This document shows positions 1 to 5,607 of a stretch of 5,617 nucleotides of DNA, piece after piece. Every line of letters starts with the position of its first letter. The first letter of the stretch is position 1. The translations under genes and the position numbers were made by a program. Location: assembly GCA_003557825.1 (NCBI GenBank), contig PWNM01000087.1:1-5617 (forward strand), in the 5' to 3' direction. The stretch comes from Candidatus Hydrogenedentota bacterium (lineage in GTDB: Bacteria; Hydrogenedentota; Hydrogenedentia; Hydrogenedentales; SLHB01). A model generated the notes under the pieces. The model was given only the letters and a program-made list of their open reading frames with translations. It was not told the DNA's origin and did no database searches.

Positions 1-560
1 CCGTCAAGGAACCGATTTTCGATGTTGATCACCCGGGCAACGCCGCTGCTGATGGTCTGTTTGAACATGGGTTCAAAACGAACAAAGGGCAACTCGTCCC
101 CAATAGAGGGTTCATCGCGCAACAATCGGATGCCTTTGATCGCATCAAGCAAGGTCTCTTCCGGTTGGTCCATTACTTCCTCAGACTGGTTCGTGCCGAC
201 GTCCGAACGCAAGACGAACTGACCATCTTCCACCCGTCCCTCGAAAAGCGATGTACCGCCGGCATCCTCGACTTTTTGTTCGACCAAGACCAGTTGTCCA
301 TCGGGATGGTAGACGCGGCGTGAAAAGATGCTCATATCCTGAGGTATGCTACCCGCAGTGATACGGAAATGGGCCTCCTCCTCGAAGGTAACATGCCCCG
401 AATCGGCCACGCTTAGCCGGTTGACTGCATAGCCCGCCTTTTCCCCGGTCATATACAGCACATACCAGTCTTCACCCGCCAGCGCCGCGAGGTCGATCTC
501 CTCCGCCGCCAACACCCGCGCCACTGCCATCACCGCCATAATCCAAACCGCCTTTTTCAC
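1..560 (-). CDS. Secreted transglutaminase-like protein, N-terminal part (runs off the window)
   Basis: The minus strand is open from a GTG at 560-558 to the window edge, giving 186 codons without a stop. The GTG is chosen because GGAGAG lies 7 bases upstream and the first residues (VKKAVWIMAVMAVARVLA) form a basic start plus hydrophobic core of a signal peptide, with likely cleavage near VLA/AEE. An ATG at codon 8 would cut into this signal. The mature part begins DWYVLYMTGEKAGYAVNRL, which resembles the opening of periplasmic transglutaminase-like proteins ('W...Y..G.KaGY'). It continues as beta-rich sequence with FSRRVYHPDG, then DEPSIGDELPFVRFEPMF, again like the region that precedes the catalytic core in those proteins. 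The catalytic Cys-His-Asp core would lie beyond position 1, so enzyme activity is inferred. It is divergently arranged with the GHL10 gene. A TACAAT at 599-594 on this strand is a possible -10 box, but I find no good -35. Confidence 0.8.
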   Translation of the reverse strand, partial: MKKAVWIMAVMAVARVLAAEEIDLAALAGEDWYVLYMTGEKAGYAVNRLSVADSGHVTFEEEAHFRITAGSIPQDMSIFSRRVYHPDGQLVLVEQKVEDAGGTSLFEGRVEDGQFVLRSDVGTNQSEEVMDQPEETLLDAIKGIRLLRDEPSIGDELPFVRFEPMFKQTISSGVARVINIENRFLD

Positions 561-752
561 GTTGTTGCTCTCCGTTCGGGGTTCATTTCCCGCATTGTAC
601 CGTATTCCATGGGCAAACCTCAGATCGATTCAACGAATCGTTTTCTGTACGTGATGACGGGGCGTGATGCTCGTTTCCAATGGGACGAATTTGGCCTTTG
701 AAGGTATCCATGATACAGTTTCCGGCAGGTTGCAGACAGGAGCACAGTGATT
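561..752. promoter_or_regulatory. Divergent intergenic spacer with two short inverted repeats
   Basis: This spacer separates two genes transcribed outward, so it must hold the start signals for both. Two compact inverted repeats are visible, each with a 3-base centre: CGATTC-AAC-GAATCG at 626-640 and GTATC-CAT-GATAC at 704-716. Either could be an operator. The first is followed by TTTT (641-644), but its position upstream of both genes makes a terminator role unlikely. For the minus gene a TACAAT (599-594) is a possible -10. For the plus gene only a weak pair is seen (TTGGCC 691-696, 17 bases, TACAGT 714-719), whose -10 overlaps the second repeat. AGGAG at 738-742 is the ribosome binding site of the plus gene. 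Confidence 0.4.
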
Positions 753-3179
753 ATGAGTAAGACCCTGTGGTTTGGCTTGGTTCTTGGGTTGTTGGCGAGC
801 GTGGCGGGAGCCCTGCCGCCTGCGGAATACCCCGTTTTCGATTCCCTGACCTATGACGACAGCGAGGCAGCGGCAGCGGCCTGGATTACCCATCAAGGCA
901 CCGCTCCGCCGACAGTGCTGCAAACGGACAGCCGCCCTGTATTGCGGTTACCCTGCAATTTTAGCGGAACCGATCATCCCCGGGCCGTCTGGGACCTGCC
1001 CTTAAACCGTGACCTGAGTACCGCCCGGGGCATTCAGTTTCGGTTCCGGTGTCCCGATCCGTTGCCGGTGGGATCGTTTACAGCATATCTTCGTAGCGGC
1101 GACGGTTGGTATACAGGGGATTTTCTACACACGGCCGAGCCCGTCCCCGATGCCCCCGGTTGGCATACCGTCTCCCTTGATAAGACCAGCGCCCGCATCG
1201 AAGGAACACCCCGGGGCTGGGCCCATGTCGACCGGCTCCGGATTGCGGCATGGCGGGGAGCCGATATCGACACCGAGATCCACCTGGCCGATTTGGGTAT
1301 CGTCTCCGGGGACAGCGACATGCTTTTGGTGCTGAATGAGCCGGCTCCGGGTCAGCCGCTATCGGCTTATGTGCGCAATGTAGACCAGGCGCTCAACGCC
1401 ATGGGCCTCTTCCCTGCGTTGGTCAATGAACGGGACGTGACGGCTGACCGCCTACGGGATACCCGTGTGATCATCTTGCCCTATAATCCGGACCTCCCCC
1501 CACGGGCGGTCGAAGCCTTGGCGGGCCATATGGACCGCGGCGGCAAGCTGGTGGCCTTTTTCGCCTTGCCCGAATCCTTGGCCCGGCGGGGCGGCATACG
1601 CTTGGGCGGCGTGCGCGGGGAAGCGGAACGGGGCGATTTTAGCGTTATTCAGGCCGTCGGAGATGGATTGCGGGGGTTGCCGGACCGCATCGCCCAAGCA
1701 TCGTGGAACATCCGCATGGCAGAGCCGGTCCATCCGAGTGGGCGTGTGGCCGCCGAATGGCGCGACCGAGACGGCCACCCAAAGGGCGCGGCAGTCGTGG
1801 TAACGGATCAGGCCGCTTTTATGAGCCATATTTTGTTGAACGACGACCTGGACCGAAAACGGCAACTGACGCTGGCCATGGTGGGGCATGTGTATCCCAC
1901 TGCGTTCGAACAGGCTGCGGAGCACCAGATCGCCGCCATCGGAGCCATCGGGGCATACCGGAATCTTGACGAACTCCGTCGGGCAGTGGAGCAGGCAGAT
2001 GCGCCCGGGGCCGTCGAACGACTGCGTACCGCGGAGTCGCTTCGAACACAGGCCCGCGAGCATCTCATACAGGATGCTCCCGAGAGGGCGGTGGGCGTCG
2101 CCATGGAATCCCGGCAACGGGCCCGCGAAGCCTATGCCGCCCTACAACAACCGAGACAGGGCGAATTTCGGGGGTTTTGGTGTCACGATGCCTACGGTAT
2201 ACCGGGTCGTTCCTGGGATGAAACCGCCGAAGCCCTCGCCCGGAACGGGTTCACCGCCGTGTTGCCCAATGTGTCTTGGGGCGGCGTGGCCTTCTACGAC
2301 AGCGACGTTCTGCCCGTTGCGTCCGATGTGGAACGCTACGGCAACGCCCTCGAGGAATGCATCGCAGCGGCGCGGCGCCATGGTATCGAGGTCCATACAT
2401 GGAAAGTGAACTGGAATATGGGCAGCAAAGCCCCATCCGGTTTCAGGACGCGTATGAAACAGGAAGGCAGGACCCAAGTCCATTTCAACGGCACGGCCCA
2501 CGACGCCTGGCTGTGTCCCACCGATCCGCGCAATCAACGCCTCGAAATCGACGCCATGGTCGAAATGGCCACGCGCTACCCGGTTGACGGCATCCATTTC
2601 GATTATATCCGTTTTCCGGGCAGCGACTACTGTTTCTGCGCGGGTTGTCGGAGTCGCTTCGAGGAGTATCTGGGGCGTTCGGTATCGGGATGGCCCGGTG
2701 CGGTGCGCGCCGATTCCGACGTCGAGGAGGCCTGGCTTGAATTTCGGAGGAAAGCCATCTCGCACGTGGTGGAAGCGGTCCGAAAGGAAGTGCGCGCAGT
2801 ACGGCCGGAATGCAAGATTTCGGCGGCGGTATTCCCCGATTGGCCCCGGGATCGTGACCGCATCGGGCAGGACTGGGGCGCCTGGGCCAGGGCGGGCCAT
2901 CTCGATTTCATCAATCCCATGAACTACACCCCGTTTACGCCTTTGTTCGAAGGCATGGCGGCGCGCCAGCAGGAGTGGGCCGGCGAAGCGCCTGTCTATC
3001 CGGGCATCGGCCTTACCACTTGGACCGATCCCGCCGACTTCGGCCGCCTAGCCGCCCAAATAAAGGTAGCTCGGGAACGAAACGCGCCCGGGTTTACCCT
3101 CTTCAACCTCACGGCGGGAGCCCTTGATGATGTTGCGCCGCTGCTGCGTCTTGGATTGACCCGTCCGATGGCGGAATAG
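753..3179 (+). CDS. Exported glycoside-hydrolase-like family 10 (GHL10) protein with N-terminal accessory domains
   Basis: This complete 808-residue protein ends at TAG. ATG 753 is preferred over an in-frame GTG at 747 because AGGAG (738-742) is 10 bases from the ATG but only 4 from the GTG. Residues 1-20 are a signal peptide (LWFGLVLGLLASVAGA). Residues about 25-188 form a beta-rich, jelly-roll-like module that may bind carbohydrate. Residues 190-380 (from MLLVLNEPAPG; then VIILPYNPDLPP and GGKLVAFFALPE) resemble the glutamine-amidotransferase-like fold found as an accessory domain in glycosidases. Residues about 383-465 are a charged helical linker. Residues 470-790 match the GHL10 TIM-barrel family (Pfam PF02638, YngK-like): GEFRGFWCHDAYG (470-482), WLCPTDP (586-592), VDGIHFDYIRFPG (611-623) and FINPMNYT (719-726). 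A Cys-rich insertion, CFCAGC (627-632), follows the DYIR motif and could bind metal. The enzymatic substrate is unknown; polysaccharide cleavage is inferred from the family. No clear terminator follows. Confidence 0.9.
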   Translation: MSKTLWFGLVLGLLASVAGALPPAEYPVFDSLTYDDSEAAAAAWITHQGTAPPTVLQTDSRPVLRLPCNFSGTDHPRAVWDLPLNRDLSTARGIQFRFRCPDPLPVGSFTAYLRSGDGWYTGDFLHTAEPVPDAPGWHTVSLDKTSARIEGTPRGWAHVDRLRIAAWRGADIDTEIHLADLGIVSGDSDMLLVLNEPAPGQPLSAYVRNVDQALNAMGLFPALVNERDVTADRLRDTRVIILPYNPDLPPRAVEALAGHMDRGGKLVAFFALPESLARRGGIRLGGVRGEAERGDFSVIQAVGDGLRGLPDRIAQASWNIRMAEPVHPSGRVAAEWRDRDGHPKGAAVVVTDQAAFMSHILLNDDLDRKRQLTLAMVGHVYPTAFEQAAEHQIAAIGAIGAYRNLDELRRAVEQADAPGAVERLRTAESLRTQAREHLIQDAPERAVGVAMESRQRAREAYAALQQPRQGEFRGFWCHDAYGIPGRSWDETAEALARNGFTAVLPNVSWGGVAFYDSDVLPVASDVERYGNALEECIAAARRHGIEVHTWKVNWNMGSKAPSGFRTRMKQEGRTQVHFNGTAHDAWLCPTDPRNQRLEIDAMVEMATRYPVDGIHFDYIRFPGSDYCFCAGCRSRFEEYLGRSVSGWPGAVRADSDVEEAWLEFRRKAISHVVEAVRKEVRAVRPECKISAAVFPDWPRDRDRIGQDWGAWARAGHLDFINPMNYTPFTPLFEGMAARQQEWAGEAPVYPGIGLTTWTDPADFGRLAAQIKVARERNAPGFTLFNLTAGALDDVAPLLRLGLTRPMAE

Positions 3180-3243
3180 CAGGGCGCTTGCCCAAAAAAA
3201 CCATGGAACGGGCGAAGGCCTCCGCGTCCCTCCCTTCTGAATC

Positions 3244-3284
3244 CAGCTAACCCCCATTCACAGACACCGCCACAGCTACCCCCC
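3244..3284 (+). repeat. Short direct repeat CAGCTA-C-tract
   Basis: CAGCTAACCCCC (3244-3255) and CAGCTACCCCCC (3273-3284) are near-identical copies 29 bases apart. They lie in the spacer between the GHL10 gene and the promoter at 3393. The match is only about 11 of 12 bases and the C-tract is low in complexity, so it may be chance. No function is apparent. Confidence 0.3.
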
Positions 3285-3369
3285 GGAAGGCAAGAAACAC
3301 CAGAATACCTTTAGCTTTGGAGTATTATGTAGCGTATGTATTTTAAGTCATAGAGTTATAAGCTCATTC

Positions 3370-3379
3370 AAGTATACTT
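3370..3379. promoter_or_regulatory. Perfect palindrome upstream of the -35 box, possible operator
   Basis: AAGTATACTT is its own reverse complement. Allowing one mismatch on each side, the symmetry extends by a further TT/AA to 3367-3382. It is centred about 20 bases before the TTGACA at 3393, a position suitable for an activator or an upstream contact site. Palindromes of this length are fairly likely in AT-rich DNA, so the regulatory role is only a possibility. Confidence 0.3.
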
Positions 3380-3392
3380 AAAATTCCGCCTA

Positions 3393-3421
3393 TTGACAAA
3401 ACAACCCAATTGTTATATCAT
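3393..3421 (+). promoter_or_regulatory. Sigma70-type promoter of the LamG-PASTA gene
   Basis: The -35 box is a perfect TTGACA (3393-3398) and the -10 box is TATCAT (3416-3421, five of six bases match TATAAT). They are separated by exactly 17 bases. The upstream 90 bases are AT-rich. Transcription would start near 3428, leaving a leader of about 127 bases before ATG 3555. The quality of both boxes and the optimal spacing suggest strong, largely constitutive expression. Confidence 0.75.
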
Positions 3422-3427
3422 GCAGGC

Positions 3428-3554
3428 ATAGAAGGATGAAAAGCGGACTTGGCGTTTGGGTCCATCGGGGAGTTCGTAAAGGCTGCGGCATCGCTTTCCT
3501 GTGTGGCCTCGTGGTCGCGTATGCGAGGCGATGCATATCACGAGGAGAACCATT
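3428..3554 (+). promoter_or_regulatory. Structured 5' leader of the LamG-PASTA gene
   Basis: The untranslated leader is predicted from the promoter at 3393 to the start codon at 3555. A 7-bp stem can form between GCATCGC (3488-3494) and GCGATGC (3528-3534), enclosing a shorter CTCG/CGAG stem (3508-3511 with 3524-3527). The stem closes 7 bases before the Shine-Dalgarno sequence GAGGAG (3542-3547), which lies 7 bases from the ATG. Such a fold could tune translation or mRNA stability. I do not recognise a known riboswitch class. Confidence 0.4.
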
Positions 3555-3929
3555 ATGAAGAGGAGTAGGAAGCAATGGATTGCAGGGGCGGTGGCCTGTG
3601 CCATGGCGCTCATGCTAGCGGGAGCTGTCGGGGCGGATCCCGTAATCGCCGATGACGATCTGGTCATCTATTTCTCGTTCGACGAGGTCGACGGCGTCGT
3701 GGCCGATGGGTCGGGCCGCGGGAATGACGGTGTTATAGTTGGAAACGTTACGTTCGAAGCAGACGGCGCACGGGGCGGCGCAGCCCGATTTGCGGAGAGC
3801 GGGTATTTGGATCTGGACGGCGCCAATTTCCCCGCCGCGGACATCCCGACCAATGCGATTACCTTGGCGGCTTGGTGCAATGTATCGGACACGGGAGGGA
3901 ATCATGCTGTCTTCAACGCCCGAGCATGA
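3555..3929 (+). CDS. LamG/PASTA surface protein, N-terminal part up to an in-frame TGA
   Basis: ATG 3555 has GAGGAG 7 bases upstream and starts a clear signal peptide (MKRSRKQWIAGAVACAMALM, cleavage near VGA/DP), so it is chosen over an in-frame ATG at 3501. After about residue 33 the sequence is the first half of a LamG/concanavalin-like domain: DLVIYFSFDEVDG, DGSGRGNDGVIVGN, GYLDLDGANF and ITLAAWCNV. These domains typically bind glycans or mediate adhesion. Translation stops after 124 residues at TGA 3927-3929, in the middle of the domain. The same frame continues without further interruption to 5207 and completes the fold. On its own this fragment could not form a stable LamG domain and carries no anchor. 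The gene is therefore either a pseudogene, a gene with a sequencing error, or read through at the TGA. Expression is from the promoter at 3393. Confidence 0.8.
   Translation: MKRSRKQWIAGAVACAMALMLAGAVGADPVIADDDLVIYFSFDEVDGVVADGSGRGNDGVIVGNVTFEADGARGGAARFAESGYLDLDGANFPAADIPTNAITLAAWCNVSDTGGNHAVFNARA
3927..3929 (+). other. In-frame TGA interrupting the LamG domain (codon 125)
   Basis: The frame reads ...VFNARA, TGA, DETWLIHPEIRP... . Both sides belong to one LamG domain, and the downstream 425 codons contain no other stop. Single-base changes from CGA (Arg), GGA (Gly), TCA (Ser) or a Trp or Cys codon would create it. It is the only in-frame TGA in roughly 1,540 codons of the window's genes, which argues against a reassigned code. 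Confidence 0.85.
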
Positions 3930-3941
3930 GACGAAACCTGG

Positions 3942-5207
3942 TTGATCCATCCCGAGATTCGGCCGAACGACTATCGGATCCATTTGCGCGGCGCGGGCCC
4001 AACAAATATCGGTAATATCACAGCGGGGACGCCTCAATTTGGCACATGGGTCCACTACGCCATCACATACGACGCGACCGACGATCCGGTTGTCCGGTTG
4101 TACATCAATGGCAGCGAAATCGCCGAGTTGGACGCGGAGAACGCCGTTCCCCTGCCCAGCAACTGGGATTTGGGCGCTCGTGTGGGTATCAATGTCGATG
4201 ATGCCCGCCCCTTTACTGGGTTGATGGACGAGTTCTACCTGTACAAACGGGCGCTGGACGAGGACGAAGTCAATCAACTCTACCGGGCGGGGCTCTACCC
4301 CATCACCATCAATGTAGATTCCGAACCTCCCGGGCTGAACGTGCCAGGCATAGCAATGGACAACGATATTACCACCATTGGACCCGATGAGGCGCGTAGC
4401 TTTTGGGTATGGTCAAGCCTACGACGGGGAGAAGCCATCTTCCAGGCGTACGAAGTCACCACCGACCAGTACAACCTAGAGAGCCCCGGTCCGAACTATG
4501 CCGACGGCGGTCACCCCAACACAACGCCTCGCGTCATTGTAGACGGCGCTAGTTTGCACAAAGGAAACGCTGACTGGCCGGTACCCGATGATCCCCACTA
4601 TGACTGGTATCAGATCCATGGGGCCACCGGGCCGGTCACCATTGATATCACCTATCAGGCGAAGGACATCCCGGTGACCATCAACGGCGATCCGGGCCTG
4701 ACCGGTCCGTCTGTTGTGCATCACGAAGTCACGGGCCATAGCATCACCCTCTCCGAGGGCCCAGGCTATGACGTAACCGATGTCACCACGACGAGCGGCA
4801 CACTCACGGATAACGAAGACGGAACGTGGACGTTATCCGCCGTGACAGACTACGACGGCGTGACCATAACGGTCACTTCGGAGATTGCCGATCCCACGGA
4901 TGTGCCCGATGTGGTGATGGATGGTACATTGAGCCGTGAAGATGCAGAGGCAGCCATTACCGCTGCAGGATTGCTGGTCGGTTCTGTAACCTTCAACTAC
5001 AGCAGTACGGTACCCGAAGGCCATGTCATCAGCCAGTCGATTCCGGCAGGAACGACGGTACCCGGAGGCGTGACCGCGGTGGACATCGTCGTCTCGCAAG
5101 GCCCGCCGCCGCCCATGCCGCTCGGCTGGATGCCGGTCCTTATCGTGCTGATGTTGGCCGCCTTTGCCTTTGTTGGCAGCCGGGCGCTTCGTCGGCGCAC
5201 GCAATAG
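3942..5207 (+). CDS. LamG/PASTA surface protein, C-terminal part with membrane anchor (continues the frame after the TGA)
   Basis: This is the same frame as the upstream fragment; it is open from 3930, and 3942 is merely the first possible start (TTG). No ribosome binding site precedes it, so independent translation is unlikely. Numbering from ATG 3555, residues 126-245 complete the LamG domain (HPEIRPNDYRIHLRG, WVHYAITYD, VRLYINGSEI, FTGLMDEFYLYKRALDEDEV). Residues about 246-448 are beta-rich and not assigned. Residues 450-519 are one PASTA domain (VPDVVMDGTLSREDAEAAI, GLLVGSV, VPEGHVISQSIPAGTTVPGG, VDIVVSQG). After PPPP the C-terminus is MPLGWMPV, a hydrophobic helix (about 525-543) and the basic tail RALRRRTQ. 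This arrangement fits retention in the inner membrane or processing by a sorting enzyme. It ends at TAG and a strong terminator follows. The intact tail suggests the protein is, or was until recently, made full length (about 550 residues). Confidence 0.75.
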   Translation: MIHPEIRPNDYRIHLRGAGPTNIGNITAGTPQFGTWVHYAITYDATDDPVVRLYINGSEIAELDAENAVPLPSNWDLGARVGINVDDARPFTGLMDEFYLYKRALDEDEVNQLYRAGLYPITINVDSEPPGLNVPGIAMDNDITTIGPDEARSFWVWSSLRRGEAIFQAYEVTTDQYNLESPGPNYADGGHPNTTPRVIVDGASLHKGNADWPVPDDPHYDWYQIHGATGPVTIDITYQAKDIPVTINGDPGLTGPSVVHHEVTGHSITLSEGPGYDVTDVTTTSGTLTDNEDGTWTLSAVTDYDGVTITVTSEIADPTDVPDVVMDGTLSREDAEAAITAAGLLVGSVTFNYSSTVPEGHVISQSIPAGTTVPGGVTAVDIVVSQGPPPPMPLGWMPVLIVLMLAAFAFVGSRALRRRTQ

Positions 5208-5223
5208 GTTTTCTGGTCACCGC

Positions 5224-5235
5224 CGGCTTCGGCCG
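5224..5235 (+). other. Small UUCG-type hairpin ahead of the terminator
   Basis: CGGC-TTCG-GCCG forms a 4-bp stem closed by a C-G pair around a UUCG tetraloop, a very stable RNA hairpin. It lies between the TAG (5205-5207) and the main terminator stem (from 5249). It may protect the mRNA 3' end or assist termination. Confidence 0.4.
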
Positions 5236-5248
5236 CCGGGAAGACCGC

Positions 5249-5290
5249 GCCGGGAGATCCGCCCTTTGGGGCGCGTCTCCCGGCTTTTTT
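5249..5290 (+). terminator. Intrinsic terminator after the LamG-PASTA gene
   Basis: A perfect 9-bp stem, GCCGGGAGA (5249-5257) with TCTCCCGGC (5276-5284), encloses a second stem (CGCCC-TTTG-GGGCG) and is followed directly by six T residues (5285-5290). This is a textbook rho-independent terminator reading on the plus strand. It separates the LamG-PASTA transcript from the gene starting at 5608. Confidence 0.92.
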
Positions 5291-5452
5291 ATGCGTCCCA
5301 ATCTCGTTACTCTCCGATGAATGGCCCATACCGGCACAAGTTCCCTCCTGATCACGCATCTCACTTTATGTATATCTTCGATATTCTGCTATTTCTATTC
5401 GGCCATATTTGCTTATCATTTTATTTACAGCAATCCATTCATCCGCAAAGGG
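5291..5452. other. AT-rich intergenic spacer
   Basis: No gene is visible. The stretch from about 5365 to 5450 is AT-rich compared with the flanking genes, as is the DNA ahead of the promoter at 3393. An inverted repeat ATATC-TTC-GATAT (5372-5384) shares the TATC-N3-GATA core with the repeat at 704-716. Otherwise I see nothing recognisable. Confidence 0.45.
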
Positions 5453-5481
5453 TTGACATCGCTTTCAAAGTAGTGTAGGAT
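5453..5481 (+). promoter_or_regulatory. Sigma70-type promoter of the gene starting at 5608
   Basis: A perfect TTGACA -35 box (5453-5458), a 17-base spacer and TAGGAT (5476-5481, four of six bases match TATAAT) form a good promoter. AT-rich DNA lies upstream. Transcription would start near 5488, about 120 bases before the ATG. Box quality, spacing and distance to the start codon closely parallel the promoter at 3393. Confidence 0.65.
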
Positions 5482-5487
5482 TTCGAT

Positions 5488-5607
5488 TTGAACGAAGAAA
5501 GGTGAGAGCCTCGCGCAGAGTTCAAGCTGCATGGGGCACAGTGAACGGCGTTGAGAGGAGAGTTCGGGGACCCCGAGACGCATGGAACTCAACAAAGGAG
5601 AAGGAAG
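5488..5607 (+). promoter_or_regulatory. Structured 5' leader with nested stems before a strong ribosome binding site
   Basis: GTTGAG (5550-5555) can pair with CTCAAC (5588-5593) around an inner hairpin TCGGG-GAC-CCCGA (5564-5576). The outer stem ends exactly where the Shine-Dalgarno sequence AAAGGAG (5594-5600) begins. GAGTTC occurs twice (5518-5523 and 5560-5565), and either copy can pair with GAACTC (5585-5590), which overlaps the outer stem. The leader therefore has mutually exclusive folds, a usual property of regulatory leaders. No known riboswitch class is recognised. Confidence 0.4.

Larger units (their letters stand above)
3180..3392. other. Intergenic spacer, GC-rich then AT-rich
   Basis: No gene is seen here. 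Just after the GHL10 stop lies a small hairpin, GGGC-GCTT-GCCC (3182-3193). It is followed by seven A residues rather than T residues, so it is not a normal intrinsic terminator for the upstream gene. C-rich sequence continues to about 3285. From about 3300 to 3392 the composition changes sharply to AT-rich, which fits upstream promoter DNA (UP-element-like or a region that melts easily) for the promoter at 3393. Confidence 0.5.

Noticed and set aside
626..644. Intrinsic terminator (hairpin plus TTTT)
   Set aside because: It lies upstream of both divergent genes, so there is no transcript it would end; the stem is also AT-containing and short.
1452..2117. Long minus-strand reading frame opposite the GHL10 gene
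   Set aside because: It is antisense to a well-supported gene with clear family motifs. Its translation is not domain-like and it lacks a convincing ribosome binding site.
2142..2900. Second long minus-strand reading frame opposite the GHL10 barrel
   Set aside because: It lies antisense to the conserved GHL10 motifs, and long antisense frames are common in GC-rich DNA.
3182..3200. Terminator after the GHL10 gene
   Set aside because: The hairpin GGGC-GCTT-GCCC has only 4 bp and is followed by A residues, not T residues, on the transcribed strand.
3927..3975. Possible selenocysteine codon at the TGA
   Set aside because: The only stem just downstream is a weak 6-bp one with two G-U pairs and a long loop, not a convincing bacterial SECIS. 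A LamG domain has no known use for selenocysteine.
3615..4277. Minus-strand frame opposite the LamG region
   Set aside because: It mirrors the codon pattern of the LamG frame, with no signal or domain of its own.
3942..5207. Independent gene starting at TTG 3942
   Set aside because: No ribosome binding site or signal peptide is present, and the start falls in the middle of a LamG domain that continues from the upstream frame.
5164..5478. Plus-strand frame across the terminator and spacer
   Set aside because: It begins out of frame inside the anchor helix, crosses a strong intrinsic terminator and ends in the promoter.
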